A program made the position numbers and the translations under genes. From positions 2,790,001 through 2,854,000 of the forward strand of contig NZ_CP083950.1 in assembly GCF_006439395.2 (NCBI RefSeq): 64,000 bases of DNA, read 5' to 3'. Positions 50,692 to 59,522 of this stretch are shown piece by piece; position 1 is the first letter of the stretch; each line of letters starts with the position of its first letter. The notes beneath the pieces are model-generated. The model was not told the origin of the DNA. It ran no database searches and worked only from the letters and a program-made list of their open reading frames with translations. The DNA comes from Mesorhizobium sp. B4-1-4. GTDB taxonomy: Bacteria; Pseudomonadota; Alphaproteobacteria; Rhizobiales; Rhizobiaceae.

Positions 50692-53220
50692 GTGCCCCTG
50701 GATTTTATCGAGGTCTTCCGCCGCGAACTGAGCGCTGTCAATTTTCGCCGCATGCGCATCCGCTGCGGCGCCGTGGCCGAACACAGGGCAAACGGCACCG
50801 GCCAGGCCACCAGCCATTTCCTTGTCGATCGCGGCGACGCGGCGATCGACGAGGCACGGTCCGACCCGGAACGCGGTGCGATCAGGACGAAGAAAGCCAG
50901 CAATCTTACGGGCATAGCGCTCTCGGGTGGCGGCGTGCGCTCGGCCTCCTACTGCCTCGGCGTGCTGCAGGCGCTGGAGTCGCTGGCGCCGGCGGGCAGT
51001 CCGCGCCCGCTCGATGCCGTCGACTACCTCTCCACCGTCTCGGGCGGCGGCTATATCGGCACTTCGGTCGTGGCCGGAATGATGCAGGACAGCCGCACAT
51101 TCCCCTTCGAAAGCCGGCTCGACGAGGCGGAGACGCCCGAAACACAGCATTTGCGGGACTTCTCCAATTTCCTGGCGCCCAGCGGTGCCGCGGACTATCT
51201 GGTCAGCATCGCGCTGGTCATGCGGGGCCTGCTGGTCAACGCCTTGATCGTGCTGCCGGCCCTGCTGCTGCTTGCCGTGCTCACCATCGCGATCAACCCC
51301 ACCGTAGCGGATCTGGTGAGACCCGGCATTTTCGGCATTTCGGTCTCGAAACTGCCAATGCTCGGCGCAACCATGAAGTACTTCGCGCATACCGTGGTGC
51401 TTGCCGCGCTGGCGGCGTTTGTGATGTTCGGCAGCGCGCTCTACACGTCCCTCACCTTCCGCACCGGCTCGCTGAGGAGCCGCGAGATTCTCGGCCGCGC
51501 CCTTGGCGCGCTGGTTGCCGTGGTGCTCGCCTCGGCGATCATCGACATCCAGCCCCTGGTGCTTTCGGGCATGCTTGCGAACGCCAACGACAAGGTCATC
51601 AGTTCCACCGACCAGACATTCGTCCTGGCAGAACCGTTCCAGGATTTTCTGTCGGCCTTCGCGAGCATTCTGCCCTCGCTTGCCAGCGTGCTCGTGCCGA
51701 CGGTGGCGGTGCTGATTTCGGTTTCGCAAAAACTCGCCAAGCTCGCCGAGGCGGCATTTGGCGATGTGAGCTGGAGCGCGACGATCAAGAAGAACGGCAG
51801 CCGGCTCGTCCTCTACCTCGCCGCGGTGATCGTGCCGTTCATGCTGTGGGTGACGTACATCTATCTGAGCTATTGGGCGATCCGCAAAGGAGACGAGTGG
51901 TGCGGCGTGGAAACACCGGGCTGGCTGAAGACAGTCACGCAATGCGAGGCGGGCTGGTATATCGGCCCGCTTTCCCGGCTTGGCCCCATCGGCGCGACAT
52001 ATCTGGGCGCCGCTTTGCTCTTCTCGGCCATCTGCCTGTTGATCGGACCGAATTCGAACTCGCTCCACAGGCTCTATCGCGACCGTCTCAGCCGCGCCTT
52101 CCTCATGCAGAGGAGCACCATAGGCAAGCAGCCGTCGGACTCGGTCGACACCTGGAAATTTTCGTCCCTGAAACCGGTCGATGAGGCCGGAAACTGGAAG
52201 GAAGGGGCGGCCTTCTCGCCCTATCTCCTGTCCAATGCCGCCATAAACCTCGAGGGCTCGAAGGACCTCAACAAACGCGGCCGCAACGCCGACAATTTCA
52301 TCTTCAGCCCGCTGCATGTCGGCAGCCAGTCGACCCGCTATGTCGCCTCGACGGACATGGAAAGGGTGGTGCCCGACCTCAGCCTCGCCACGGCAATGGC
52401 GACGTCGGGTGCGGCGGCATCGGCGAATATGGGACGGCAGACAATAAAAATCCTTACGTTCAGCCTGTCCCTGCTGAACATCCGGCTCGGCTACTGGCTG
52501 GCCAACCCTTTCCGGATCGTGGCCTTCAAGAAGCATTTGAATCGCTGGATCGCGAATGTCGGTACCTGGTATTTCGCGGCGGAGACGGCCGGACTCCTGA
52601 ACCAGAACCGGCTCAACGTCTACCTGACCGATGGCGGCCACATCGAGAACCTCGGCATCTACGAATTGCTGCGCCGCCGCTGCAAGGTGATCCTCGCGGT
52701 CGATGCCGAGGCCGACCCGGCGCTGACATTCCCATCGCTGGTCAATCTGGAGGTCATGGCCCGTATCGATCTTGGCGTCAGGATCGATCTGGGGTGGCAG
52801 GCAATTCAGGCCAATGCACTCGGCATAACGCCAACCGCGCCCTATGGGCCCGAGGGACCGCCTGGCCGGCGTGGCCCGCATGCCGCGATCGGCGTCATCA
52901 AATATGACGACGACGAAACAGGCGTCCTGATCTACATCAAGTCGTCATTGAGCGGCGATGAGAACGACTACATCCTCGACTATTTCAGGCGCCATCCCAC
53001 ATTTCCCCACGAAACGACCGTCGACCAGTTCTTCACCGAGGAGCAGTTCGAAGCCTACCGCGCCTTGGGGTTCCACGCGGCACGCGGGCTTCTGACCGGC
53101 GCCGACCGCTACGGAAATCCGGTGGAGATGCCCAAAGGCTGGAAGGCTCAGGTCGCCGCGGCCCTGGCTCTGCTCAACGTGCCCAAAGCAATGGCGGCGG
53201 CGACAGCGGGCCACCTTTAG
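50692..53220 (+). CDS. Patatin-like phospholipase with membrane insertion
   Basis: An 842-residue membrane enzyme. The N-terminal catalytic half has the oxyanion glycine loop TGIALSGGGVRSASYCLG and the nucleophile in DYLSTVSGGGYIG. The catalytic Asp comes about 500 residues later in NVYLTDGGHIENLGIYELL. Between them lie about six hydrophobic helices (e.g. MRGLLVNALIVLPALLLLAV). Patatins of this type hydrolyse membrane lipids. The GTG at 50692 has GGAG six bases upstream; an ATG at 50680 has none. Confidence 0.83.
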   Translation: MPLDFIEVFRRELSAVNFRRMRIRCGAVAEHRANGTGQATSHFLVDRGDAAIDEARSDPERGAIRTKKASNLTGIALSGGGVRSASYCLGVLQALESLAPAGSPRPLDAVDYLSTVSGGGYIGTSVVAGMMQDSRTFPFESRLDEAETPETQHLRDFSNFLAPSGAADYLVSIALVMRGLLVNALIVLPALLLLAVLTIAINPTVADLVRPGIFGISVSKLPMLGATMKYFAHTVVLAALAAFVMFGSALYTSLTFRTGSLRSREILGRALGALVAVVLASAIIDIQPLVLSGMLANANDKVISSTDQTFVLAEPFQDFLSAFASILPSLASVLVPTVAVLISVSQKLAKLAEAAFGDVSWSATIKKNGSRLVLYLAAVIVPFMLWVTYIYLSYWAIRKGDEWCGVETPGWLKTVTQCEAGWYIGPLSRLGPIGATYLGAALLFSAICLLIGPNSNSLHRLYRDRLSRAFLMQRSTIGKQPSDSVDTWKFSSLKPVDEAGNWKEGAAFSPYLLSNAAINLEGSKDLNKRGRNADNFIFSPLHVGSQSTRYVASTDMERVVPDLSLATAMATSGAAASANMGRQTIKILTFSLSLLNIRLGYWLANPFRIVAFKKHLNRWIANVGTWYFAAETAGLLNQNRLNVYLTDGGHIENLGIYELLRRRCKVILAVDAEADPALTFPSLVNLEVMARIDLGVRIDLGWQAIQANALGITPTAPYGPEGPPGRRGPHAAIGVIKYDDDETGVLIYIKSSLSGDENDYILDYFRRHPTFPHETTVDQFFTEEQFEAYRALGFHAARGLLTGADRYGNPVEMPKGWKAQVAAALALLNVPKAMAAATAGHL

Positions 53221-53352
53221 CTGGCCGGGATGCCAACTGGGCAAAGACGGTCGCGTCCATTGCGCCGCCCGAAAGGCGCGGGCTGGAACCTTTGCGCGGC
53301 GACCGCGTTGTGCAGCCGGATCGTCTCCCATTCGATCACTCCTCCAATCAAC

Positions 53353-53384
53353 CCCCGCCAGGCTCCGGCCGGCGGGGTTTCTTT
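53353..53384 (+). terminator. Rho-independent terminator
   Basis: CCCCGCC pairs with GGCGGGG around an 11-base loop, followed by TTTCTTT. It insulates the RiPP-like gene at 53458 from the patatin gene. Confidence 0.8.
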
Positions 53385-53398
53385 ATTCCAGCCACGCC

Positions 53399-53427
53399 TT
53401 GACAAAATCCGGTCTCGGGCGCTCTAC
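53399..53427 (+). promoter_or_regulatory. Promoter of RiPP-like gene 3
   Basis: CTTGACA (-35, TTGACA at 53399-53404) and CTCTAC (53422-53427) are spaced by 17 bases, close to the alphaproteobacterial housekeeping consensus. The start codon is 30 bases further on. Confidence 0.65.
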
Positions 53428-53457
53428 CTCAGGCGTATCGGGACATGGGGGATTCAC

Positions 53458-53553
53458 ATGAAAAAGACCTATCAAAAGCCAGTTCTGGTGAAGCGCGACA
53501 GGCTGTCGGCGATTGCCGCCGTCGCCTGCCCCATTTCGCATCCTTGCGGCTGA
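53458..53553 (+). CDS. RiPP-like precursor peptide 3
   Basis: A 31-residue peptide: leader MKKTYQKPVLVKRDRLSA, core IAAVACPISHPCG with two Cys five residues apart. The gene has its own promoter (53399), a GGGGG ribosome-binding region about five bases before ATG and terminator hairpins after it, and an upstream terminator. It is the clearest of the three copies. No precursor-modifying enzyme (lasso cyclase, protease, radical SAM, LanM) is within 10 kb. Confidence 0.72.
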   Translation: MKKTYQKPVLVKRDRLSAIAAVACPISHPCG

Positions 53554-53590
53554 TCTTGGCACTCTTGCCAATCCAATATTGACGAGCTTG

Positions 53591-53733
53591 GGAAAGCCCG
53601 CTTCCCTTTGAGGGGCGGGCTTTCCGTCGTGATGGAACGATCGCCCCGCCGACAGGTTTTGCAAAAGGCCGGACGGTGGGAAGCCCGGCCTACTCCAGAA
53701 GGCCCGCCACGATTCGCGTCGGTGGCGGGCCTT
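53591..53733 (+). terminator. Three consecutive terminator-like hairpins
   Basis: Hairpins at 53591-53625 (GGAAAGCCCGC with its perfect inverse), 53666-53691 (AGGCCGG/CCGGCCT) and 53699-53733 (AAGGCCCGCCAC with its inverse, then TTCG). They fill most of the 308-base gap between the RiPP-like gene and the XRE regulator. No coding gene seen in this gap. Confidence 0.75.
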
Positions 53734-53861
53734 TCGTGAGGCCCGTCCGCCCCGCCTCTTGGCCGAAGGTCCCATTCGCGCCGACGCGATGTTGTGCGAG
53801 ATTGGCGAGATATAAGCGAACGCTTGAATAATGGTTCGGACATCTGTCGAGGGGCGGAGTC

Positions 53862-54605
53862 GTGCCAATCCGGGAGAATGTTGCCGCGAATCTCAGACGG
53901 CTGGTCGGCGGCCATGCGTCGGTGAGCGCCGCATGCCGCGGGCTGGGCATGAACCGCTCGCAGTTCGAGCGCTACCTGCAGGGCAAGAGCGTGCCCAACC
54001 AGGCCACGGCCAGGCTGATCTGCGCCTATTTCGGGATCGATGAGGACGAGCTGTACGGGGCGCCGCAAGCCGCGGCACCCGGACACCCGGATCTGCCGCC
54101 GATGCACCGGACGCTCTACGAGAACATGGTGCGTGGCCCTTCTCCGGCCATTGCGGGCGGCACCTATTTCACCTATTTCGCGGTTCCGGACCGTCCCGAC
54201 CTTCTGATGCGCTCGGTCACCTTCGTGCGGCGCGAGGCCGAGCTGGTGACCTTCAGGCGCGTGACGCGGTGGACCGAAGGCCATCGCCAGGGCGGCGCGC
54301 GGGCGCCGGGCTGGCATTATGGCATCGCGATCTCGCGCCTGAACTGGATCTATTTCGCCGGCATCAACCGCCGCCAGACCGCGGAGCCGTCGATCGTGGC
54401 CGTGCAGTGGGCCCCTTTCTCGGAGCCGGTCCTGGTCGGCAAGGCCTTCGTTTTGACCGGAGCCGGACCGGTCTGCGTGCGGGTCATCATGCGCCAGGAA
54501 CTCGGCAGGATCAGCCTGAAGCAGGCGATGCAGATGTCCGGGATCGTCAGCCTTGACAACCCGCGCCTCGACCACCTTGTGGTAAGCCTCCTGCGCGAGG
54601 GCTAG
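53862..54605 (+). CDS. XRE-type helix-turn-helix regulator
   Basis: A 247-residue DNA-binding regulator. Residues 1-65 are an HTH domain (NVAANLRRLVGGHASVSAAC, MNRSQFERYLQGKSVPNQAT). The rest is a beta-rich sensor-like domain (ITFV-type strands such as MRSVTFVRREAELVTFRRVT). Ligand unknown. GntR-family gene follows by 48 bases on the same strand. Confidence 0.8.
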   Translation: MPIRENVAANLRRLVGGHASVSAACRGLGMNRSQFERYLQGKSVPNQATARLICAYFGIDEDELYGAPQAAAPGHPDLPPMHRTLYENMVRGPSPAIAGGTYFTYFAVPDRPDLLMRSVTFVRREAELVTFRRVTRWTEGHRQGGARAPGWHYGIAISRLNWIYFAGINRRQTAEPSIVAVQWAPFSEPVLVGKAFVLTGAGPVCVRVIMRQELGRISLKQAMQMSGIVSLDNPRLDHLVVSLLREG

Positions 54606-54653
54606 AGTGGTGCTTCCAGCCGGCGAGGTTGGCCGGAGACAACAGGGGGCGCG

Positions 54654-55322
54654 ATGCTCAACAGCTTCGACTATGGCGGCAAGGAAGCCGACACCGTGCA
54701 CGCGCTGGAGGAGGACATCATCTTCGGCCGGCTGGCGCCCGGCACGCGCCTGGTCGAGGATGTGCTGCTCGCCCGCTTTCCGGTCTCGCGCCACGCCATC
54801 CGCCAGGCGCTCTACCAGCTGGAGCGGCTCGGCATCGTCACGCGCGAGCGCAACAAGGGCGCCATGGTGCGCCGGCTCTCGCCCGAGGAGGTGCGCCAGA
54901 TCTACGAGGTGCGCGAAATGCTGCAGCGCCAGGCGGCGCTGATGATCCCCCTGCCCGCCGGCGATGCGCTGATCGAGGAACTGATGCGGATCCACCGCGT
55001 CTACAGCAGCCATGTCGACAGCGGTTATCTCAGAGGCATCCACGAGGCCAATGACCGTTTCCACCTCACAATGTTCTCGGCCTGCGGCAACGCCTATCTG
55101 GTGTCCTCGATCGAACACTACATGCGACTCAGCCTGCCGGTGCGGGCCAATTCGCTGGCCGACAGGGAAAAGCTCGAAACATCGCGCCAGCATCACGCGA
55201 TGATGATCGAGGCGCTGCAGCGCCGGGACAATTGGGTGCTGGCGCAGCTCTGCGTCGACCATCTGCAGCCGAGCAAGGCGTTTTATCTCCAGGAGATCGA
55301 GACGAAGGCTTCGGGCGGCTAG
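54654..55322 (+). CDS. GntR family regulator (FCD domain)
   Basis: A 222-residue regulator. The winged helix is EDIIFGRLAPGTRLVEDVLL and RHAIRQALYQLERLGIVTRE. The FCD ligand domain has YEVREMLQRQAALM, ANDRFHLTMFSACGN and RQHHAMMIEALQRRD, with the Asp/His metal-ligand positions in place. It may control the acyltransferase downstream or an unlinked catabolic gene. Confidence 0.87.
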   Translation: MLNSFDYGGKEADTVHALEEDIIFGRLAPGTRLVEDVLLARFPVSRHAIRQALYQLERLGIVTRERNKGAMVRRLSPEEVRQIYEVREMLQRQAALMIPLPAGDALIEELMRIHRVYSSHVDSGYLRGIHEANDRFHLTMFSACGNAYLVSSIEHYMRLSLPVRANSLADREKLETSRQHHAMMIEALQRRDNWVLAQLCVDHLQPSKAFYLQEIETKASGG

Positions 55323-55520
55323 GAAAGTGATCGCCTCGGCCGGCCCGCGACTGCGATCCCTGCCTGCACACGACCGGCCGCTGCATGTCAGCCATCACCA
55401 TCAATTTCCTCCCGCTTTCCTTTTTCCGGCCATGTTGCACTGCGAAAAGTCTGCTGCATTGCGATATCGGCCGTCTGGCCGGCACGCGGGGCGGGCTGGG
55501 CTTGCACGAAAGGAACTATC

Positions 55521-57656
55521 GTGTCGGCATCGTTTCGGCCAGATATACAGGGGTTGCGCGCGCTGGCGGTCGGCGGCGTCGTTGCCTATCATTTCGGCCT
55601 CGCCGCACTGCCCGGTGGCTTTGCCGGCGTCGACATCTTCTTCGTCATTTCCGGCTGGCTGATCTCAACGCACCTCATGCGGGAGATCACCGAGACCGGC
55701 AGGCTCGACCTCTGGCGCTTCTATGCCCGCCGCGCCCGGCGCCTCCTGCCGGCCGCTTTGTTCGTCATCCTGGTCACGCTCGCCGCCGGTTATTTCATCC
55801 TGGCGCCGCAGGAGCAGGCGCTCTATTCGCGCGGCGCCATGTATGCGTCGGCCTATGCCATCAATCTGTGGCTGCTGCGCTGGTCGTTCGACTATTTCGC
55901 CGCCGATGCCTTGAGCAATCCGTTCATCCACTTCTGGTCGCTGTCGGTGGAGGAGCAGTTCTATCTCGTCTGGCCCACGCTGCTTCTGCTCGCTGCCTGG
56001 CTGCGTCCGGGAAAGCGCATGGCGGTAGCGGTGATCGGCGCGGCCGGCCTCGCCTCCTTCCTCGCCTGCCTGTGGCTGACCAGCGCCGCGCCGGCCTGGG
56101 CCTTCTATTTCTCGCCGCTGCGCGCCTGGGAGTTCGCCGCCGGCGGCCTGGCGACGCTGGCGCCGGCGACCCTGTGGCGGCACCGGCTGGAGCGGTTCAT
56201 CGTTTCGCGGAAACGCCAAACCGCTCCGGCTCTTTGTCCTGACGCGATTGCGGACGGAAAATCGTTTCACACTTTCCCTGGAATTGCTCGATGGCTGCGC
56301 GCGGTGCAGGGCTGGCTCGGCCTGGCGCTGATCGCGGCGGCTTATCTTGCCTTGAGCGAAGACCTGCCCTTCCCCGGCTGGTACGCGCTGTTGCCGGTCG
56401 CCGGCACGGTCCTGGTGCTGCTGAGCGGCGCCGACGAAGAGAACGACGGCGACACCGCCAGCCCTGCCCGCTGGCAGGCGCTGGCGCCCGCTTCCCTGCT
56501 TTCGCTGCCGCCTTTGCAATGGATCGGCGCGCGCTCCTATTCGCTCTATCTCTGGCATTGGCCGGTCATCGTCTATGCCGGGATGCTGGTACCGGATCTC
56601 ACCGTCGTGCAGCGCCTCGGCTGCGGCGCTCTGGCGCTGGCGCTGTCGTTCCTCACCTATCATCTGATCGAGAGCCCGGCGCGGCGCGGCGGCTGGCCGA
56701 TAGCGGGCGCCCGAGCCTTTCGTTTTGTAGCGATTGCTGGCGCAAAACCGCTTCGCATTTTTCCTGCAATTGCTTTGGCTCCCGCGTTGGCGTTGACCGG
56801 CGCGGGCGTGGCGGTGGCCTATGCCAGCGCGCACCTGGCCACACGCAATATCGACCCTGCCCAGCGCGGTATCGAACAGGCCGCCGAACAGCCCTCCATC
56901 GCGCGCGCCCGCGACGCCAACTGCCTGCTCGACTTCCACACGGTGAAACCGAAGCCTTGCGTGTTCGGCCCGGCGGATGCCGCCCACACCATCGTGCTGT
57001 TCGGGGATTCGCATGCCGACCACTGGTCGACGCCGCTGGTCGCGGCCGCCCGGCGCAACGACACCAAGGTGGTCACCTATCTCAAATCCTCGTGCCGCGC
57101 CTCGCGGCTGTCGACCTTCAACGCGGTGCTGAAGCGTGACTACACCGAATGCGACGCCTGGCGCGAACAGGCGATAGCAGACATAATCCGCCGCAAACCG
57201 CGGCTTGTGGTGATCTCGGAATTCTCGATCGGCAACCTGACCCGCGACATGCCAGCCGCCGGCCGCGAGGCCGAGACCGCGCGCTGGCAGGCAGGCCTGC
57301 GCTCCACACTGCAGGCCTTCAGCAAAGCCGGCGTCGAGACGGCCGTCATCCGCGACACGCCGATCGGCGACAGCTTCGCCGATTCCTGCGTGGCCCGTGC
57401 GCTCTGGTGGCGCAAGGCGCCCTCGCGCTGCGACACGCCAAGAACCGAGGCCGCCAATGACAAGGCCGCCGCCGCCGAGCGCGCCGTGGTGAAAAGCGTG
57501 CCTGACACGCTCTATGTCGACCTGACCGATCGCTTCTGCGGCCCCGCCCAATGCCACGTCTTCATCGGCGGCAAGCTGGCGTTCCGCGACCGGCACCATC
57601 TGGCCACGGCGTTTGCGGAGACGCTGGAAGGCCCGCTGGAAAAGGCGCTGTTTTAG
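55521..57656 (+). CDS. Acyltransferase 3 / SGNH (OafA-like) with in-frame repeat insertions
   Basis: A 711-residue inner-membrane O-acyltransferase with a C-terminal SGNH domain. The membrane part has RPDIQGLRALAVGGVVAYHF, VDIFFVISGWLISTHLM and FWSLSVEEQFYLVWP; the SGNH block is IVLFGDSHADHWSTPL with a late RHHLATAFAET. Residues about 223-257 and 396-418 are written by copies of an intergenic repeat (56187-56290 and 56708-56776) inserted in frame. Start is a GTG with AAGGA six bases upstream. It probably acylates a surface glycan. Confidence 0.85.
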   Translation: MSASFRPDIQGLRALAVGGVVAYHFGLAALPGGFAGVDIFFVISGWLISTHLMREITETGRLDLWRFYARRARRLLPAALFVILVTLAAGYFILAPQEQALYSRGAMYASAYAINLWLLRWSFDYFAADALSNPFIHFWSLSVEEQFYLVWPTLLLLAAWLRPGKRMAVAVIGAAGLASFLACLWLTSAAPAWAFYFSPLRAWEFAAGGLATLAPATLWRHRLERFIVSRKRQTAPALCPDAIADGKSFHTFPGIARWLRAVQGWLGLALIAAAYLALSEDLPFPGWYALLPVAGTVLVLLSGADEENDGDTASPARWQALAPASLLSLPPLQWIGARSYSLYLWHWPVIVYAGMLVPDLTVVQRLGCGALALALSFLTYHLIESPARRGGWPIAGARAFRFVAIAGAKPLRIFPAIALAPALALTGAGVAVAYASAHLATRNIDPAQRGIEQAAEQPSIARARDANCLLDFHTVKPKPCVFGPADAAHTIVLFGDSHADHWSTPLVAAARRNDTKVVTYLKSSCRASRLSTFNAVLKRDYTECDAWREQAIADIIRRKPRLVVISEFSIGNLTRDMPAAGREAETARWQAGLRSTLQAFSKAGVETAVIRDTPIGDSFADSCVARALWWRKAPSRCDTPRTEAANDKAAAAERAVVKSVPDTLYVDLTDRFCGPAQCHVFIGGKLAFRDRHHLATAFAETLEGPLEKALF
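56187..56290. repeat. Intergenic-type repeat inside the acyltransferase gene, copy 1
   Basis: On the minus strand it reads GAGCAATTCCAGGGAAAGTG ... GATTTTCCGTCC ... ACAAAGAG ... GAGCGG ... TGAACCGCTC, matching the intergenic element at 15392-15482 over its length. The insertion is in frame and adds about 34 residues (FIVSRKRQTAPALCPDAIAD and following) between two membrane helices. Confidence 0.8.
56708..56776. repeat. Intergenic-type repeat inside the acyltransferase gene, copy 2
   Basis: On the minus strand AGCAATTGCAGGAAAAATGC then GAAGCGGTTTTGC matches the first half of the same repeat. It adds about 23 in-frame residues (FRFVAIAGAKPLRIFPAIAL) just before the last membrane helix. Confidence 0.7.
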
Positions 57657-57659
57657 CGG

Positions 57660-57685
57660 GTGCGATATCCCTTCTCCCCGCTCAC
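57660..57685. repeat. RPE-like palindrome, part left of the IS4-type element
   Basis: CCCTTCTCCCCGCTCAC is the first hairpin strand of an RPE-like repeat that continues after the IS at 59206. The last ten bases are the target duplication of the IS. Confidence 0.65.
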
Positions 57686-59205
57686 CTAGCGTGCGCACAC
57701 ATCTGCTTCGGAGGGGTGTCAAGGGACGTATTGGCCGGGCGGCAGATGGGGCTTGAAGGGTTGGAATCGTGTGTGATTCTGTAGCTGCCATTGTTGATTC
57801 GGGAGATTTCGACGATGGCACCGCTGCTTGGATACTTCGGCGACCTGCGCTTGCAAAAAAGGGGAGCATGGTGCTGGAGCGCATGTGCATGCGCATCAGC
57901 GCGGGCATGCGTCGGCTGGCCGATACACGCGCGGAACAGGTTGCGTTCACGCGGCTGTTTGGCAATCCCAACGTGACGGTGCAGGAGATCGTGCGCACGG
58001 CGGCGGCGCAAACGGCCAAGGCGGCGGCCGGCCGTCATGTGCTGATCATCGAGGACAGCAGCGAGATCAACTATCAGGCCAAGGCCTCGCGCAAGCGCGG
58101 CCTCGGATGTGTCGGCAACGGCAAGGATATCGGGCTGTTCGTACACCCGGCTCTGGCCGTGGATGCCGGCGACGGGTCGGTGCTGGGCCTTGCGGCGGCC
58201 ACGATCTGGCGGCGCCGGGGGCAGAAGGCGGACGACTACCAGGCCCTGCCGATCGAAGCCAAGGAAAGCTACAAATGGATCGCCACCGCCACGGCGGCCC
58301 GCCAGGCGCTGACCGACACGCCGCTCCTCACCGTGATCGGCGACCGCGAGGCCGACATCTACGAGGTGCTGGCAAGGCTGCCTGACGAGCGCACGCATGT
58401 GCTCATGCGCGCTGTGCGCGATCGGGCGCTGGGGGAAGAGGGCGGCCGCTTGTTCGGCGAGATAGCCAAGACGCCGGAAGCCGGCCGCATCGCCTTCGAT
58501 CTGCAGGCGCGTCCCGGCCGGCCGGGACGCAAGGTGCACCTGGCCGTTCGCTTCGCCGAGGTCACCTTGCGCCAGCCGCGCCTTGGGGCCGACCGCCGCG
58601 ATCCGCGCGCGGTCAGGCTCAATATCGTGGAAGTGCGCGAGATCGATCCGCCTTCGCCCAAGGACGCGGTGATCTGGCGGCTGTTGACAACCCACACCGT
58701 CAAGACACTCGCCGATGCCATCGCCATCGTCGATCTCTACCGGTCGCGCTGGACCATCGAGCAGTTGTTCCGGACCTTGAAGTCGCAGGCCATCGATCTG
58801 GAGGAAAGCCTCATCGCCGATGGCGATGCACTCGAACGTCTGGCTGCAACCGCGCTGATCGTGGCCACCAGGGTTATGCAACTCGTGCACGGGCGCGACG
58901 CGGCCGGCCAGACCCTCAGGGCCACACGCCTCTTCAATCCCGCCGAGATCGCCGTTCTGGACGCGCTGGTCGCCAGGCTGGAAGGCAAGACCCAAACGCA
59001 GAAGAACCCGCATCCGCACACACACGCTCGCTTGGGCGGCCTGGTGCATTGCCCGGCTCGGCGGCTGGAACGGCTATCCAAAGGAGCGCCCGCCGGGCCC
59101 GGTCACCTTCAGCAACGGCCTCAAACGCTTCCACGCCATTGTTGAGGGCTTCGTCCTTGCAAACCCATACTGACCACCGCCAAATCAAATGTGTGCGCAC
59201 GCTAG
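57686..59205. mobile_element. IS4-type insertion sequence, 1520 bp
   Basis: Perfect terminal inverted repeats CTAGCGTGCGCACACAT (57686-57702) and its inverse (59189-59205). A ten-base direct repeat CCCCGCTCAC flanks it (57676-57685 and 59206-59215). It is inserted in the hairpin loop region of an RPE-like intergenic palindrome. It contains one frameshifted transposase gene. Confidence 0.88.
57815..59173 (+). pseudogene. IS4-family transposase with two frame changes
   Basis: It starts MAPLLGYFGDLRLQK at 57815 (GGGAG upstream). At an A6-G4 run near 57855 the frame must move by -1 to continue GSMVLERMCMRISAGMRRLA and the DDE core (IIEDSSEINYQ, TVIGDREADIYEV, YRSRWTIEQLFRTLKSQAID). Near 59010, in a CA-repeat, a second change is needed to reach AWAAWCIARLGGWNGYPKE and the stop at 59173. 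Without these the product is incomplete. The A-run shift could be programmed; the second looks like slippage damage. Confidence 0.78.
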
Positions 59206-59375
59206 CCCCGCTCACGGGGGGAAGCTGCCGGCAGGCGGATGAGGGGCAGCGCCAGCGTGGCAGGACTTGCGAGCAGGATGAGATTGCTACGTCGGTTCAG
59301 ATGCCAAGCAGCAAGCGGCTGCGCCGCCCCTCTGCCCTACCGGGCATTCCTCCCGTGAACGGGGAGAAAGAAGCT
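59206..59375. repeat. RPE-like palindrome, part right of the IS4-type element
   Basis: CCCCGCTCACGGGGGGAAGC, GCCGGCAGGCGGATGAGGGG then the inverse arm CCCCTCTGCCCTACCGGGCA and TCCCGTGAACGGGGAG. This is the same family as 12740-12950. It accounts for most of the 317-base gap before 59523; nothing else is seen there. Confidence 0.75.
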
Positions 59376-59522
59376 CGCATCGGCGCTTTCGCCAGTCTCG
59401 GCGCTAACCCCAGGAACGCCCGCCCGGACATCCCGCCCGGTGTTCCCTGCCTTACCCGCGAATCCATGGAACGAGGCCGCATCTCAGGAGTTATATTAGG
59501 TCAACCTTGAAAGGAGGCAGCA

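Noticed and set aside
50626..52881. Long minus-strand open frame opposite the patatin gene
   Set aside because: His/Arg/Gln-rich composition typical of antisense frames; the plus strand has the patatin catalytic motifs.
55665..58019. Long minus-strand open frame across the acyltransferase and IS4-type element
   Set aside because: It crosses a gene boundary and an IS end and has no recognisable domain.
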